The translations under genes were made by a program, and so were the position numbers. The notes below the pieces were generated by a model. It ran no database searches, was not told the origin of the DNA, and was given only the letters and a program-made list of their open reading frames with translations. From Chthoniobacteraceae bacterium (GTDB lineage Bacteria > Verrucomicrobiota > Verrucomicrobiia > Chthoniobacterales > Chthoniobacteraceae), in NCBI GenBank assembly GCA_947471505.1, contig CANIWM010000001.1, positions 62,001 to 126,000 on the forward strand: 64,000 nucleotides of DNA. The letters are read 5' to 3'. Positions within the stretch are counted from its first letter, which is position 1. Every line of letters begins with the position of its first letter. Below are positions 18,801-28,017 of this stretch, piece by piece.

Positions 18801-21284
18801 CTAAAGCTTGGCGCGGAGCATGAGTTCTACGGCCGGCGTGGTCTTGCCATCTGCGGCCATCGCGAAGGCAGCTTTGTAGAGGAACCATTTAGGGGCGTTG
18901 GCGCGTGTGGCTGTGCGTAGAAGGATGCGGCGGGCTTCGGCGGTTTCGTCGGCCTTTTCGAGAGCACTTACGAGGGCGGCGATGTTGCTGAAGTTGTCGG
19001 GCGTGGCGCTCATGAGTTCGCGCATGGATGCCACGGTGGCGTTGCGTGGGAGGGCGATTGGGGAAGGCTCTTTATCTACGCCACTCAGAACGTCCCACGC
19101 TCGGGTGTCGTCGTGGAGTTTGTGGAGGAGCGTGGCCCAATGGCGATAGTCTTGTTTGCGGCGGACGGCGTTGCGTTTGATCCACTGGTCGAGCTGTTCG
19201 AGGGTGACCCAGTGTTGTCCGTAGCGGTGGAAGACGTTGCGCTCTTCGTCGGTGAGTTCTGCGACGAGGGCACGCTTTTCCCACCAGACGGCGAACTGTG
19301 GGCGGGTTTCCTCGGGTGTGAAGCGGAGGTCTTCGATGAGGATGCCGGCGTAGGTGAGCAGGAGTTGGGGGCGCTCTTCGCAGAACGTGTCCCACGGGCC
19401 AGTCATTTTGGGGAAAAGGCGGACGGCATCGCGGAGGACATCCGATTTGGCGTGCTGTGCTTGGTCCACAGCGAGCTGCCAGTAGCCGATGGCGAGCGCT
19501 TCGGAGACTTGGGCGATGGCGTAGGCTTGGTTCATGGACTCGCCGTAGAGGCCGGGGGCGAGACGGGAGACGAGGTTGAAGCGCCACTGCACGGCGGGGT
19601 CGAGCGACTTGCCTTTTTTGCAAAGCGGGATGTCCCGTTCTAGCTCGCGCATCGCGGTGGTTTGGTGGACTTCCCAATCGATCGGGAACTGCGTGGCGAC
19701 GGTCTGCCATTCCTCCAGTGTGGGGCGCGGAGGGCGGTCCGCGCCGCCGCCTTTGGAGAACCAATACTCTCGATTGAGCAAAAGGAGGGGCTTTACTGGC
19801 GACCACGCGGGGCCGAGGCCAAGGTGCGGGAGCATCCAGAAAATCGCGATGACGATGGGGACGAATGCGCCGAGCCGCGAGGAAGGCTGCACTGGCTCGT
19901 CCGGGCTGCGGACGGGCGATGCGACGGCGAGGAGGGCGAGGGCAAACCCGGCAGTTGCCCAGCGGTGCGCCGGGACATCAATGGCGGAATGCGCGAGAAA
20001 GCCGATGAACCCAGCCAACGCGCCGATGCTGATGAAAAAGCCGCCGCGCCGCTCAAGGACTGCGTCGAGGTTCGACTTAGCAAATACGACCAACGCGACA
20101 ACGCCGGTGAGGAGCGGGATGATGCCCAACTCGGCCAGCCACGCGAGCCAGGAACTCTCGGGGTGTTTGGCAACGGCACCGTCAAGCGGCACGCTTTGGT
20201 AGAGAGGGAAAACCTGTTGGAAAGTCTCTAACCCGTGGCCGAAAAACGGGGCGTCTTTCCACATGGTGATGGTATCTTTCCATATGGCTACGCGCATTTC
20301 GTTGGAGACGGCTCCGGCTTCGACGGACTGGAAGCGAGCGAGCACGTCACCTCCAAACAAAAGCACGGCGGTGAGCACGAGCGTCCCAGCAGTCGTAACG
20401 AGGACCATCGTGCGTAAGCTGAAAAAGCGTATACTGACGAAGATCGCAAAGACCGACAGACCCACGCCCAGCGCCACGAGGAGCCCGCCGCGCGATTGAC
20501 TGGCGAGCAAAGCCGCGCCGACGAGAAGGAGCCCGATGCTCCCTGTGACGACGAGCGCCGTCCGCCTCTTCACGACCGCCCAAGACACACAGCCGATCCC
20601 AACGAGGAGCGACATGGCTAGGAAACATGCGGTGTGGTTGCGATTCGGAAATGGTCCCCAGCCCGCCCAGCTCGTCGCGAATCGCAAGCCGTAAATCATG
20701 CCGCCGCCCGCTGCGACTTGCCTCTTCCCCATGGCGAAACACACGACGGCCAGCGCGATACCAGCACCGAAGAGCGCCCAGCCCATCACGCGCCGCGTCC
20801 CGCGCTCCGAGGCCAGCGTGCGCGCCCATTGAAACCACAGCAGGCCGGCCACTCCGGCCAGCAAAGCATCGAGGGCGCGTTGGGGCTCAGGGTTGTGAGT
20901 CTTGGGGAAAATGACGCCGTAATCCGGTGATGAGAGCTCACTCCTCCATCGCGTCGCGCCAAACCATTGCCACGGCGCAAATTCTTTGAGGACAAAGATC
21001 GCGAGGAGTAAAAAAATGACGAGATTCGCCCGGCGACTGAGTGGCACTAAAGAAGGCGGGCGCAGGACCATCCCGACGGCGAGCAGGAAAAGCAGCCCGA
21101 TTTGGACGACCCGATCTTCCGCCCCGAAAAGCAAGGGTGCCAGCACGGCGAGCAGTGCGAAAACAATAGCCGGTGCCCAGCGGATGAACGTTCCCGGCGG
21201 GAATAGCGGCGGGCGTCGGGACTTGTGAGCACGGCGCTCGCCAGAGTGTCGTCTCTTACCGTCCGGTGGAAGTGGTGCGTCCAT
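18801..21284 (-). CDS. O-antigen ligase/polymerase-like membrane protein with C-terminal helical extension
   Basis: The protein has 827 residues. After a basic N-terminus (KRRHSGERRAHKSRR) come about 10-12 hydrophobic segments. The large extracytoplasmic loop typical of the Wzy_C/O-antigen ligase family contains the hallmark FGHGLETFQQVFPLY and earlier FPNRNHTACFLAMSL. The last ~330 residues are soluble, Trp-rich and helix/TPR-like. Members of this family polymerise or ligate lipid-linked glycans in the inner membrane. It follows the WecA-like gene by 9 nt, which fits a polysaccharide or O-antigen export role. Whether it acts as a ligase (WaaL), polymerase (Wzy) or protein glycosyltransferase cannot be told from sequence. 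Confidence 0.8.
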   Translation of the reverse strand: MDAPLPPDGKRRHSGERRAHKSRRPPLFPPGTFIRWAPAIVFALLAVLAPLLFGAEDRVVQIGLLFLLAVGMVLRPPSLVPLSRRANLVIFLLLAIFVLKEFAPWQWFGATRWRSELSSPDYGVIFPKTHNPEPQRALDALLAGVAGLLWFQWARTLASERGTRRVMGWALFGAGIALAVVCFAMGKRQVAAGGGMIYGLRFATSWAGWGPFPNRNHTACFLAMSLLVGIGCVSWAVVKRRTALVVTGSIGLLLVGAALLASQSRGGLLVALGVGLSVFAIFVSIRFFSLRTMVLVTTAGTLVLTAVLLFGGDVLARFQSVEAGAVSNEMRVAIWKDTITMWKDAPFFGHGLETFQQVFPLYQSVPLDGAVAKHPESSWLAWLAELGIIPLLTGVVALVVFAKSNLDAVLERRGGFFISIGALAGFIGFLAHSAIDVPAHRWATAGFALALLAVASPVRSPDEPVQPSSRLGAFVPIVIAIFWMLPHLGLGPAWSPVKPLLLLNREYWFSKGGGADRPPRPTLEEWQTVATQFPIDWEVHQTTAMRELERDIPLCKKGKSLDPAVQWRFNLVSRLAPGLYGESMNQAYAIAQVSEALAIGYWQLAVDQAQHAKSDVLRDAVRLFPKMTGPWDTFCEERPQLLLTYAGILIEDLRFTPEETRPQFAVWWEKRALVAELTDEERNVFHRYGQHWVTLEQLDQWIKRNAVRRKQDYRHWATLLHKLHDDTRAWDVLSGVDKEPSPIALPRNATVASMRELMSATPDNFSNIAALVSALEKADETAEARRILLRTATRANAPKWFLYKAAFAMAADGKTTPAVELMLRAKL

Positions 21285-21293
21285 GTCGTCGTT

Positions 21294-22655
21294 TTAACCG
21301 CGCTTCCACTTTTCGCGAGCGCAAAGAAACACCGGGCGAAACACCTCGACGATGCGCCGCCATTCGATCGGTGTCCCGTCTGCCCGAGGGGCAAAGATGA
21401 CCCACGGTCTGCCGCCGTCCGCTTTTGTCTCGATGCGAATCTCGTCGTCCACTTCGCCCTCCTCGACAAATCCCACACGACGCATCGTGTCGTTAAAGAC
21501 AGCCCAAAACTCCTCCTCCGACTCGCAGCGCTGCATCTCGATCATGAGCACTTTGGCCTGCAGCAGCGCATAACGGTTTTCCGTTCGGCGGCTGAGGACG
21601 CGAGAGACTTTGCGGTGCGCATCGTCCCACGTCTTTACGCGGTGGAAATGTCTGATAACGCCGAGCGCCATCAGGAACAAAGCGCCCGCTCCGACGATGA
21701 TCGGGATGGTCGGATTTTGGTTCCACATGACCATGAGGCCAAGGATGGAAAGCACCGCACAAAGTGAATAGAGGCCGAGCAAGATGCGCCCTTTAGAAAA
21801 CCCGAGCCGCTCAAGCCGATGGTGAAAATGATCATCATCCGCATGGAACAGCGGGAACCCTCGGAATGCCCGCCGCAGCATCGCGAAGCTCGTATCCAAA
21901 ATCGGAAGCCCGAGGCCCACGACCGTCACCACGAGCACCGCAGCGACCGAGCCCTTGTGCGCCGTTGCGACGGGAAGCGCTGCAATGACGAACCCGATGA
22001 GATAGGCCCCGCCGTCGCCGAGATAAATCTTTGCGGGCGGAAAATTGTAAACCAAGAAGCCGAGCAAAGCTCCCCCGAGGGCGAACGCAAACCAAGCCAG
22101 CGGATAGTGCTGATAATGAAACCCGACGATGCCCAGCGTCAGCGACATAAACAGACCAAGCCCGCCAGCAAGCCCGTCGAAACCATCAATCAGGTTCACG
22201 ATATTCGGGATGGCGATGAGCCAGAAAATCGTCGCTGGCGCACTCCATATCCCGAGGTCCACCCGCCCGATGTCGGGTAGCGAAAATGTATCGATGCTCA
22301 GCCCCAGACTATGCACCAACGCGGCTGCGGCGATTTGACCGAGGAGCTTTTTCTTCGCGCCGATCGCCTTGATATCGTCGCAGAGGCCCAAAGTGTAAAA
22401 CAAGACACAGCCCACGAGGATCGGGAACCAATCAAGAGCGCCTACGGACTGCTTCAGTAGGATGATGATCAATGCGAGCGACAGCGCGAGCATGATGGGC
22501 ATACCCCCGAGGCGCGGGATGGGTTGCTCCTGCTTTTTGCGCGACTCGGTCGGTGCATCAAGCCCGATTCCCTGAAGCGCGACACGGATGACCCACGGTG
22601 TCGTGAGCACCGAAATCAAAAATCCAAAAACGAGGAAACTGAGTGCGGTCGTCAT
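21294..22655 (-). CDS. Polyprenyl-phosphate glycosyl-1-phosphate transferase (WecA/TagO/MraY family)
   Basis: The protein has 453 residues with about 10-11 membrane spans in the first ~330. Family motifs are present: PIPRLGGMPI, LGLCDDIKAIGAKKKLLGQ (the catalytic Asp-Asp region), NLIDGFDGLAGG, IYLGDGGAYLIGF and the cytoplasmic HADDDHFHHRL. The last is characteristic of the WecA/TagO group rather than MraY. It should attach a sugar-1-phosphate (often GlcNAc-1-P) to undecaprenyl phosphate at the inner membrane, starting a surface glycan. A soluble C-terminal extension of about 100 residues, rich in charged residues, is unusual. The O-antigen-ligase-like gene begins 9 nt downstream, so they are one operon. 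Confidence 0.9.
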   Translation of the reverse strand: MTTALSFLVFGFLISVLTTPWVIRVALQGIGLDAPTESRKKQEQPIPRLGGMPIMLALSLALIIILLKQSVGALDWFPILVGCVLFYTLGLCDDIKAIGAKKKLLGQIAAAALVHSLGLSIDTFSLPDIGRVDLGIWSAPATIFWLIAIPNIVNLIDGFDGLAGGLGLFMSLTLGIVGFHYQHYPLAWFAFALGGALLGFLVYNFPPAKIYLGDGGAYLIGFVIAALPVATAHKGSVAAVLVVTVVGLGLPILDTSFAMLRRAFRGFPLFHADDDHFHHRLERLGFSKGRILLGLYSLCAVLSILGLMVMWNQNPTIPIIVGAGALFLMALGVIRHFHRVKTWDDAHRKVSRVLSRRTENRYALLQAKVLMIEMQRCESEEEFWAVFNDTMRRVGFVEEGEVDDEIRIETKADGGRPWVIFAPRADGTPIEWRRIVEVFRPVFLCAREKWKRG

Positions 22656-22825
22656 CGGAACACGGCACTCACCGGGCTCAGGCTCGGTAGTATGGATAAA
22701 GTCATTGGGCTGCGAGATTTAGCATCTGCGGTGCCAAGGAGCTGTTTGCAATCGGGCTTTCACGCACGCGTCTAAATTGCGGCAGACGGCTAGAAACGCA
22801 ACCTGTGAATGTGCGAGTAGCCAGA

Positions 22826-23602
22826 TCACGCGACGGGGCCGCTCCGTCCCCAATCTCGCACAGCAGGAAATTCCGCCCGCCAGTTCGCCGGGAGCGCGGG
22901 GTCGAGTTCGGCGCTGGCTGCGCATTCGCTTTCGTCCGCATCGAGGATCACGGTGCCGTGTGGGTCCACGACGATGCTGCGCCCGGTGTAGGCGAAGCGC
23001 GGTTCGTTGCCGGTGCGATTTACGCCGATGACGTAGGCTTGGTTCTCGATGGCGCGGGCGCGGAGGAGCGTGAGCCAGTGCTCGATCCGCCGCACGGGCC
23101 ACGCGGCGATGACGACGAAGAGCGTCGCACCCAGCCCCAGCCCGGCACGAAACAGCTCGGGGAAACGAAGGTCGTAGCAAACGAGGGGCGCGACGGTGAA
23201 CCCGCCCCACTCAAAGACCACGGGCGAGCTACCCGCGACGTGCGCCTCGTGCTCACCCGCGCCAGTGAACGGGCGCTGCTTCACGTACCGCGCGAGTTCG
23301 CCGTCCGGCGAAAATGCGGCGGCGATATTGTGTGCGCGCCCGTCGGTAGCCGGAGCGATGCAGCCGCCGATGACACAGCAGCCGTGCTCTTTCGCCAGCG
23401 CCGCGCAGAACGCCGCCTCCGTCTCCGTGCCGGTGCGGAGCGTCGCGGAAAGGTCGAGGCTGAATCCGGTGGCGAACATTTCCGGCAGGACGACGAGCCC
23501 ACCGGCAGCGGGCGGCGTGCTCTTTAATAGATCGCGCACTTTGGCAAAGTTGGCCGGTTTGTTTTCCCACACCGAGTCGAGCTGGACAATTGTAACGCGC
23601 AT
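22826..23602 (-). CDS. Carbon-nitrogen hydrolase (nitrilase superfamily, omega-amidase-like)
   Basis: The 258-residue protein starts at ATG 23602 (MRVTIVQLD, the usual first beta-strand). The frame is open further upstream, but those codons cover the divergent HD-gene promoter and are not family sequence. The catalytic triad is visible: Glu41 in VVLPEMF, Lys108 in YVKQRPFTG and Cys142 in APLVCYDLRFPELFR. The pattern resembles YafV/Nit2-type omega-amidases, which hydrolyse alpha-ketoglutaramate and similar amides in the cytoplasm. Substrate within the superfamily cannot be fixed by eye. It is divergent from the HD-domain gene with about 100 bp between starts. Confidence 0.88.
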   Translation of the reverse strand: MRVTIVQLDSVWENKPANFAKVRDLLKSTPPAAGGLVVLPEMFATGFSLDLSATLRTGTETEAAFCAALAKEHGCCVIGGCIAPATDGRAHNIAAAFSPDGELARYVKQRPFTGAGEHEAHVAGSSPVVFEWGGFTVAPLVCYDLRFPELFRAGLGLGATLFVVIAAWPVRRIEHWLTLLRARAIENQAYVIGVNRTGNEPRFAYTGRSIVVDPHGTVILDADESECAASAELDPALPANWRAEFPAVRDWGRSGPVA

Positions 23603-23701
23603 CGGGCGACGCTGCCTGCTGCGGGCCGCTCTGTGGAAGCCGATTTTTCCATTTGCCAGCGTGGGCCGGTGCGCGGAGACTGCGCGCGTAAATGAATCTA
23701 C

Positions 23702-25375
23702 ATGCTTGGCTTCTTTGAACGTCAGCGGCTCGTTAAAAAGGGCCTCGCACCGCAGAAAACGAGACGTCGTGTTACCGAGAGCGAGCTTCTCGATACACTC
23801 GAACACGGCATTGTCGCGAAGGTTGTGCTCTTGGTCGTATTCGCCATCGCGTTTTGCTGGCTGCTCCTCCAGCGCACCACGGATTTGCCGAGCGAGGTTC
23901 TCCTCGTTGGCGTCCTCATTTTCGGCACAGGCACCGCACATCTTTGCCTAAACCGCCCGGAAGTCTGGGGCCGCAATTCACGACTGCTGCTGCTCCTCCT
24001 CGTCATGGCCGCGCACCTCGGCGCGCTGAAATGGTGCTTCCTTTCTGCGGGCGATGCGCTCGTCGTCTCCGGCGATGTCGCGAAGGAAAGTCTCGGTCGT
24101 TTTATCAAGCGCGACATGTGGCAACTGGCTGTGCCGTTCTCCTTCGCGCCGCTTCTCATCAGCGTGCTGCTTGGGCGCGCGATGGGCGTATTTGTCACCG
24201 TTTTCTGCACGCTGCTGAGCATCCCGACGCTCGCGAGTATTGATGCTGATTACTCGATGGTCGTCTCGAATATGACCACGGGGCTCGTCTGCGGATTCGT
24301 CTCCGTCTTCCTCACGCTGGAAGTGCGAAAACGCAGCGACCTTCTGCGCGCCGGGCTTTTCGTGGGGCTTGCGACTTGGGTGCTCGGCATCGCTTTCATG
24401 AAGATCACCCGTCTGCACATTTGGGTCGAGACGGGTTCGATGGATTGGTCCGCGCTGTGGACGCTCACCGCCGTCGCCGTCGGCTCGCCCATCGTCCTCA
24501 CGCTGCTGATGAGCGGCGCGTTGCCGCCCATCGAAGGGCTCTTCCGCATCACCACCCGCGTGCGCTGGCAAGAGATGGCCGATTTGAACCACCCGCTGCT
24601 CAAGCGCATGACGCTCGAAGCGCCCGGCACCTTCCAGCACAGCCTCGCCGTCGCCAACCTCGCCGAAGCCGCCTGCGAAGCCATCGGAGCCAATGCCACG
24701 ATGGCCCGCGTGTGCAGCTACTTCCACGACATCGGCAAGCTCGTGAAGCCCGAGTATTTCACCGAAAACATGCGGCACGACCGCAACCCTCACGATGACC
24801 TCGCCCCGACCATGAGCACGCTGATCATCGTCGCCCATGTGAAAGAAGGCGTCTCCCTCGCACTGGAGCACAAGCTGAACACGGAGATCATCGACGTCAT
24901 CCAGCAGCACCACGGCACATCGCTCGTATTCTTCTTTTACAAAAAGGCACTCGATGCCCAAGACGTCGCCCGGCAGGATAAAAAGATATCCTCCATCCAC
25001 GACGAAGACCTGCCCGAAGTCAGCGAGTCCTCCTTCCGCTACGGCGGGCCGAAGCCGCAGTCGAAAGAGACCGCCATCATCTCCCTCGCCGACTCCATCG
25101 AGAGCGCCTCGCGTTGCCTAGAGCGCGTCACCCCGCAAAAGCTCGAACAGCTCATCACCGACATCATCCGCAAGCGGATCGCCGACGGGCAACTCGACGA
25201 CTGCAACCTCCAGTTTAACGAACTCCAAGAAGTCGCCGAGAGCTTCCGCCACACGCTCAGCAGCATGATGCACTCGCGCGTCGCCTACCCCGAAGACAAG
25301 GAGACAAAGACCCGCCGCCACGACCGCTCCGAGCATTCCTCCATTCGTCCCCGCCCCGACGCCAGTGCGGCGTAA
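23702..25375 (+). CDS. Membrane HD-domain phosphohydrolase (PgpH-like)
   Basis: The protein has 557 residues. A basic N-terminus is followed by about 7 hydrophobic segments (roughly 40-300), then a cytoplasmic HD domain. HD-domain residues are seen in GTFQHSLAVANLAE, CSYFHDIGKL, MRHDRNPHDD, QQHHGTSLVFFFY and SLADSIESASR. The arrangement (multi-TM plus HD) is that of the 7TM-HD family including PgpH, a cyclic-di-AMP phosphodiesterase. The large extracytoplasmic 7TMR-HDED domain of Listeria PgpH is not present before the first TM, so this is a shorter version. The substrate is inferred, not shown. It is divergent from the nitrilase gene and convergent with the dlt-like operon, with only 10 bp between stop codons. 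Confidence 0.85.
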   Translation: MLGFFERQRLVKKGLAPQKTRRRVTESELLDTLEHGIVAKVVLLVVFAIAFCWLLLQRTTDLPSEVLLVGVLIFGTGTAHLCLNRPEVWGRNSRLLLLLLVMAAHLGALKWCFLSAGDALVVSGDVAKESLGRFIKRDMWQLAVPFSFAPLLISVLLGRAMGVFVTVFCTLLSIPTLASIDADYSMVVSNMTTGLVCGFVSVFLTLEVRKRSDLLRAGLFVGLATWVLGIAFMKITRLHIWVETGSMDWSALWTLTAVAVGSPIVLTLLMSGALPPIEGLFRITTRVRWQEMADLNHPLLKRMTLEAPGTFQHSLAVANLAEAACEAIGANATMARVCSYFHDIGKLVKPEYFTENMRHDRNPHDDLAPTMSTLIIVAHVKEGVSLALEHKLNTEIIDVIQQHHGTSLVFFFYKKALDAQDVARQDKKISSIHDEDLPEVSESSFRYGGPKPQSKETAIISLADSIESASRCLERVTPQKLEQLITDIIRKRIADGQLDDCNLQFNELQEVAESFRHTLSSMMHSRVAYPEDKETKTRRHDRSEHSSIRPRPDASAA

Positions 25376-25385
25376 CCAAGGAGCG

Positions 25386-25535
25386 TCAGAACTCCTGATA
25401 GACAAACTCCGGCGTCTCGAAATTGCCGCGCCCATACATGAGCAGGAGCACGGCTATCAGCGCGAAGTAGTACAGCGCCGTCAGCGTCACTTGCAGGCGG
25501 GGGCGAGCAGCCAACCATTTGAGAGACGCTTCCAT
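25386..25535 (-). CDS. dltX: DltX-like small membrane protein
   Basis: This 49-residue ORF sits 3 nt after dltC on the same strand. It has a short basic N-terminus (KWLAARPRLQ), one hydrophobic span (TLTALYYFALIAVLLLMYG) and a C-terminal tail ending PEFVYQEF. This plan, especially the last F-x-Y-x-x-F residues, matches DltX of D-alanylation operons. In that family the C-terminal Tyr motif is reported to take part in acyl transfer with the MBOAT DltB. Start ATG 25535 and stop TGA at 25386. The family match plus its place next to dltC and dltD make it a strong call despite its size. Confidence 0.8.
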   Translation of the reverse strand: MEASLKWLAARPRLQVTLTALYYFALIAVLLLMYGRGNFETPEFVYQEF

Positions 25536-25538
25536 GCG

Positions 25539-25778
25539 CTAGGCCGTCATGCGTAGTTTAACGTCGGCGATGATCATCGCCGGGGTTGCCCATGCTTCGC
25601 GGTCAAACTCAGACGGAGAAACGGCGACGCCTAGCTCTTCCATGATTGTGGTGATGAGTTCGACGGTCTTCATGGAGTCGAGGATTTGCAGGTCGTAGAG
25701 CGCGAGGTCGGGGTTGGTGCGAACCTCGTCGGTTTCGGCGACGCGGGCGAGGATGTCGAGGATTTGGGCTGTGTTCAA
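25539..25778 (-). CDS. dltC: D-alanyl carrier protein-like acyl carrier protein
   Basis: The 79-residue protein has the carrier-protein helix pattern and the DltC-type attachment motif LDSMKTVELI with Ser35 as the phosphopantetheine site. DltC proteins differ from fatty-acid ACPs in having DSMxTVxL, as here. It would carry an activated acyl group, D-Ala in the classical system, for transfer across the membrane. Its start overlaps the end of dltD by 4 nt (ATGA) and dltX follows after 3 nt. No DltA-type ligase is in the window, so the acyl group it carries is inferred. Confidence 0.82.
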   Translation of the reverse strand: MNTAQILDILARVAETDEVRTNPDLALYDLQILDSMKTVELITTIMEELGVAVSPSEFDREAWATPAMIIADVKLRMTA

Positions 25779-26950
25779 AGTTTTGTGCGGTCGTGGAAAA
25801 AGTCGTCGAGCACTTTGTTATAGTGCGCCCATCCTTTTACGCCGGGATGGTCGAGGCTGTCGTCCCAAAAAGCCGGGTCGTCCTCAAATTGCTGAAAATA
25901 GACGAGCGGTGTGGCGTAGGCTTTCGCGAGAGTGGCAAGGCGCTGGCCGTAGCTCGCGCGAGCTTGGCCGGAAACACCGGTCGTTTCCAAATCGGGTCCG
26001 TGGAGGGGCATCGAGAGAAGGAGCGGCTCCGCACCCAGCTCGCGGAACGTGCGCAGGATGAGCTCGAAGTCGTCCCATTCATCGGCGGCGGTGAGGCTGG
26101 CGACGAAGCTGGCGTCGCGCGAGCCTTTCGGGCGCTGGGTGAGGCGCGGCGGCGGCGGGCGCTTGGTGGTGGCGTTGGCGACGCGGATGACTTCGCGCCA
26201 GTTGATGCCGGGGATTTTCAAAGGACGGGTGTCGGAGTCGCGATGGTTCTCGGCGGAGATTTGGAGGCCGGCTTCGATGTGGTCCTGCGCGCGACCGACG
26301 GCGTTGGAGACCTTCCCCAGCGGCCACACAGCGGCGTATAGGAGGCGGTCTGCGAGGGAGTCGCCGGCGAGCCGCTCTAGGGCGAAATCGAGCGTCCAGT
26401 TCCCATCGAGCGTGTCTGGGTAAAGGCGCATCCGCCTGGCCGCATCGCGCCGCAACTCGTGGGAAAGCTCGGTGCTGAAGGCGAGTTCGGTGGCTTGGAG
26501 CGCGGAAAAATTGCCGTCGTAGTAATCGCTGCTCACCGTCTCATCGAAGAAGAAGCTCGGGGAGAGCGAGAGCGCGACTTTGCGCCCGCGCAGATCGTTG
26601 CCGACAGCGGCGATTTTCTGAAGGATGGCGAGGGAAACGGTGCCCGCTTTGCCCACGGGGAAGACGCGGAAGCCTGTCGGGTAGGGCTCAAAAAACTCGC
26701 TCGCCCGGTTCGGGACATTTTTCACGAGTTCGGAGCTGCCGTAGAGCACGAGCAGGTCGTCTTTTTTGAATGCCTCCTTTTGCAAAGCGACGCCCTGGAG
26801 CTTCAGGTCGCTCAACTCGGGAGCCATGGTGTGGACGTATCGAACTTCGAGATTTTGGCAGCGCAACAGGGCGACACCGATCAGCACCGAGGCGACGATC
26901 ATCGCCAGTGCGAGTGCGTAAAGGTGTGTGCGTGGATGCGCTGGAGACAT
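25775..26950 (-). CDS. dltD: DltD-like membrane-anchored acyltransferase/esterase
   Basis: The protein has 391 residues. One N-terminal anchor (YALALAMIVASVLIGVALL) precedes an SGNH-type domain. It has VLYGSSELVKN (nucleophile Ser at 72 or 73) and the C-terminal catalytic pair in LDHPGVKGWAHYNKVLDDF. Both are DltD hallmarks. DltD is the extracytoplasmic enzyme that completes D-alanylation of envelope polymers. It is first in a compact dltD-dltC-dltX transcription unit with a 4-nt overlap to dltC. In Firmicutes the order is usually X-A-B-C-D, so the order and the lack of A and B here are unusual. The acceptor in an LPS-bearing cell is unknown. Confidence 0.85.
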   Translation of the reverse strand: MSPAHPRTHLYALALAMIVASVLIGVALLRCQNLEVRYVHTMAPELSDLKLQGVALQKEAFKKDDLLVLYGSSELVKNVPNRASEFFEPYPTGFRVFPVGKAGTVSLAILQKIAAVGNDLRGRKVALSLSPSFFFDETVSSDYYDGNFSALQATELAFSTELSHELRRDAARRMRLYPDTLDGNWTLDFALERLAGDSLADRLLYAAVWPLGKVSNAVGRAQDHIEAGLQISAENHRDSDTRPLKIPGINWREVIRVANATTKRPPPPRLTQRPKGSRDASFVASLTAADEWDDFELILRTFRELGAEPLLLSMPLHGPDLETTGVSGQARASYGQRLATLAKAYATPLVYFQQFEDDPAFWDDSLDHPGVKGWAHYNKVLDDFFHDRTKL

Positions 26951-27087
26951 GGTGTAGTGCGTTGGGAAAATACGAAAACCGCCCGGATGTTAGAGGATTT
27001 GCCAATCGAGCGTGTTGCGTCATCCCGATTGGCCGAAACATCGCGGCCATCGCGGAGTAGGGCGCGACTGCTGCGAGACGTCGCTTT

Positions 27088-28017
27088 TTATCGAGCGAGA
27101 CCCTGTGAGGAGAAACGCAGAAGGGGAGTTCCGTCGAGCCGTTTTGTAAGGTCGATCGGGTCGCCGAGGCGCACCACCGCAGGATCGACTTGATAGGCCC
27201 ACACTTGGAATGCTGCGAGGTTCGCTGCACCGTAGAGCGTAGAAAATGCCCCGTCCACGGCGTCGAGTCCGCAGGCGATCTGAATGCGGCCGATGCGCGG
27301 AACGTTGAAGCGCGCATCGAACGTATGCCAGCGGTGCCCGATATAGACTTGGAGATAGGCGTGGAAATCCATCGGCGATCCGGAGTCTTGAAACCCCACG
27401 TCCGGCAAGTGACTGGTGGCGTAGCGAGCTGGGATATTAAAGCAGCGGCAGAGGGCGATGGCCGTGTGCGCAAAATCGCGGCAGACGCCAAAGCCCTGGC
27501 TGATGACTTCGCTCGCCGACGTATAAGGGCTGCCGCCGCCCCACCGGTAATGGATATTGCGGTGAAGCCAGTCGCAAATCGCCTGGACCCGCGCGAACCC
27601 GTGCTGAAGCTGGCCAAACTTCCCAAACGCAAAATCCATCAGCCGATCGGAGTCGCAATATCGGCTCGGAAGCGTGTAGCGCAAGAGCGCGGTCGGCAGA
27701 TCGCCCACCGGAATCGGGTCGCCACCGTGATCGTAGTTCTCGGGCTCGGAAGGAACGCTCACTAGCGCATCCTGGCGGATCGTCGAGCGGCCCACCGGAA
27801 GGCGGAAGCGATGCGCGGTGTTCCCGTGGATGTCCTCGTATTCCTCCACGTTGACGTGCGGCTCAAATGAAAGCCGGTACTTTTCCATCCTCTGCCATGG
27901 CTCCAGTCGAGGCTGAATGAGAAGCGTGATCGGGGTGATGTCCACAGCCTCATAGGTAAGCTCGAAACCAATGCGGATCGTGATCGTGCGTGGACTGTCG
28001 GTCATATTATCGACCAT
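27088..28017 (-). CDS. Transglutaminase-like cysteine peptidase-fold protein
   Basis: The protein is about 309 residues. An N-terminal beta-sandwich-like region (transglutaminase-associated N-terminal type) is followed by the transglutaminase-like core. The Cys is in SQGFGVCRDFAH, the His in MDFHAYLQVYIG and the Asp in WHTFDARFNVPR, the full catalytic triad. Start choice is uncertain: ATG 28017 (used here, overlapping the upstream gene) or ATG 28005, 1 nt after the upstream stop. Many bacterial relatives are predicted peptidases or amidases; substrates are mostly unknown. It is co-directional and translationally coupled with the glutamine-amidotransferase-like gene. Confidence 0.85.
   Translation of the reverse strand: MVDNMTDSPRTITIRIGFELTYEAVDITPITLLIQPRLEPWQRMEKYRLSFEPHVNVEEYEDIHGNTAHRFRLPVGRSTIRQDALVSVPSEPENYDHGGDPIPVGDLPTALLRYTLPSRYCDSDRLMDFAFGKFGQLQHGFARVQAICDWLHRNIHYRWGGGSPYTSASEVISQGFGVCRDFAHTAIALCRCFNIPARYATSHLPDVGFQDSGSPMDFHAYLQVYIGHRWHTFDARFNVPRIGRIQIACGLDAVDGAFSTLYGAANLAAFQVWAYQVDPAVVRLGDPIDLTKRLDGTPLLRFSSQGLAR

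Noticed and set aside
23603-23941. N-terminal extension of the nitrilase-family gene
   Set aside because: It would read back through the divergent HD gene; the family start MRVTIVQLD is at 23602.
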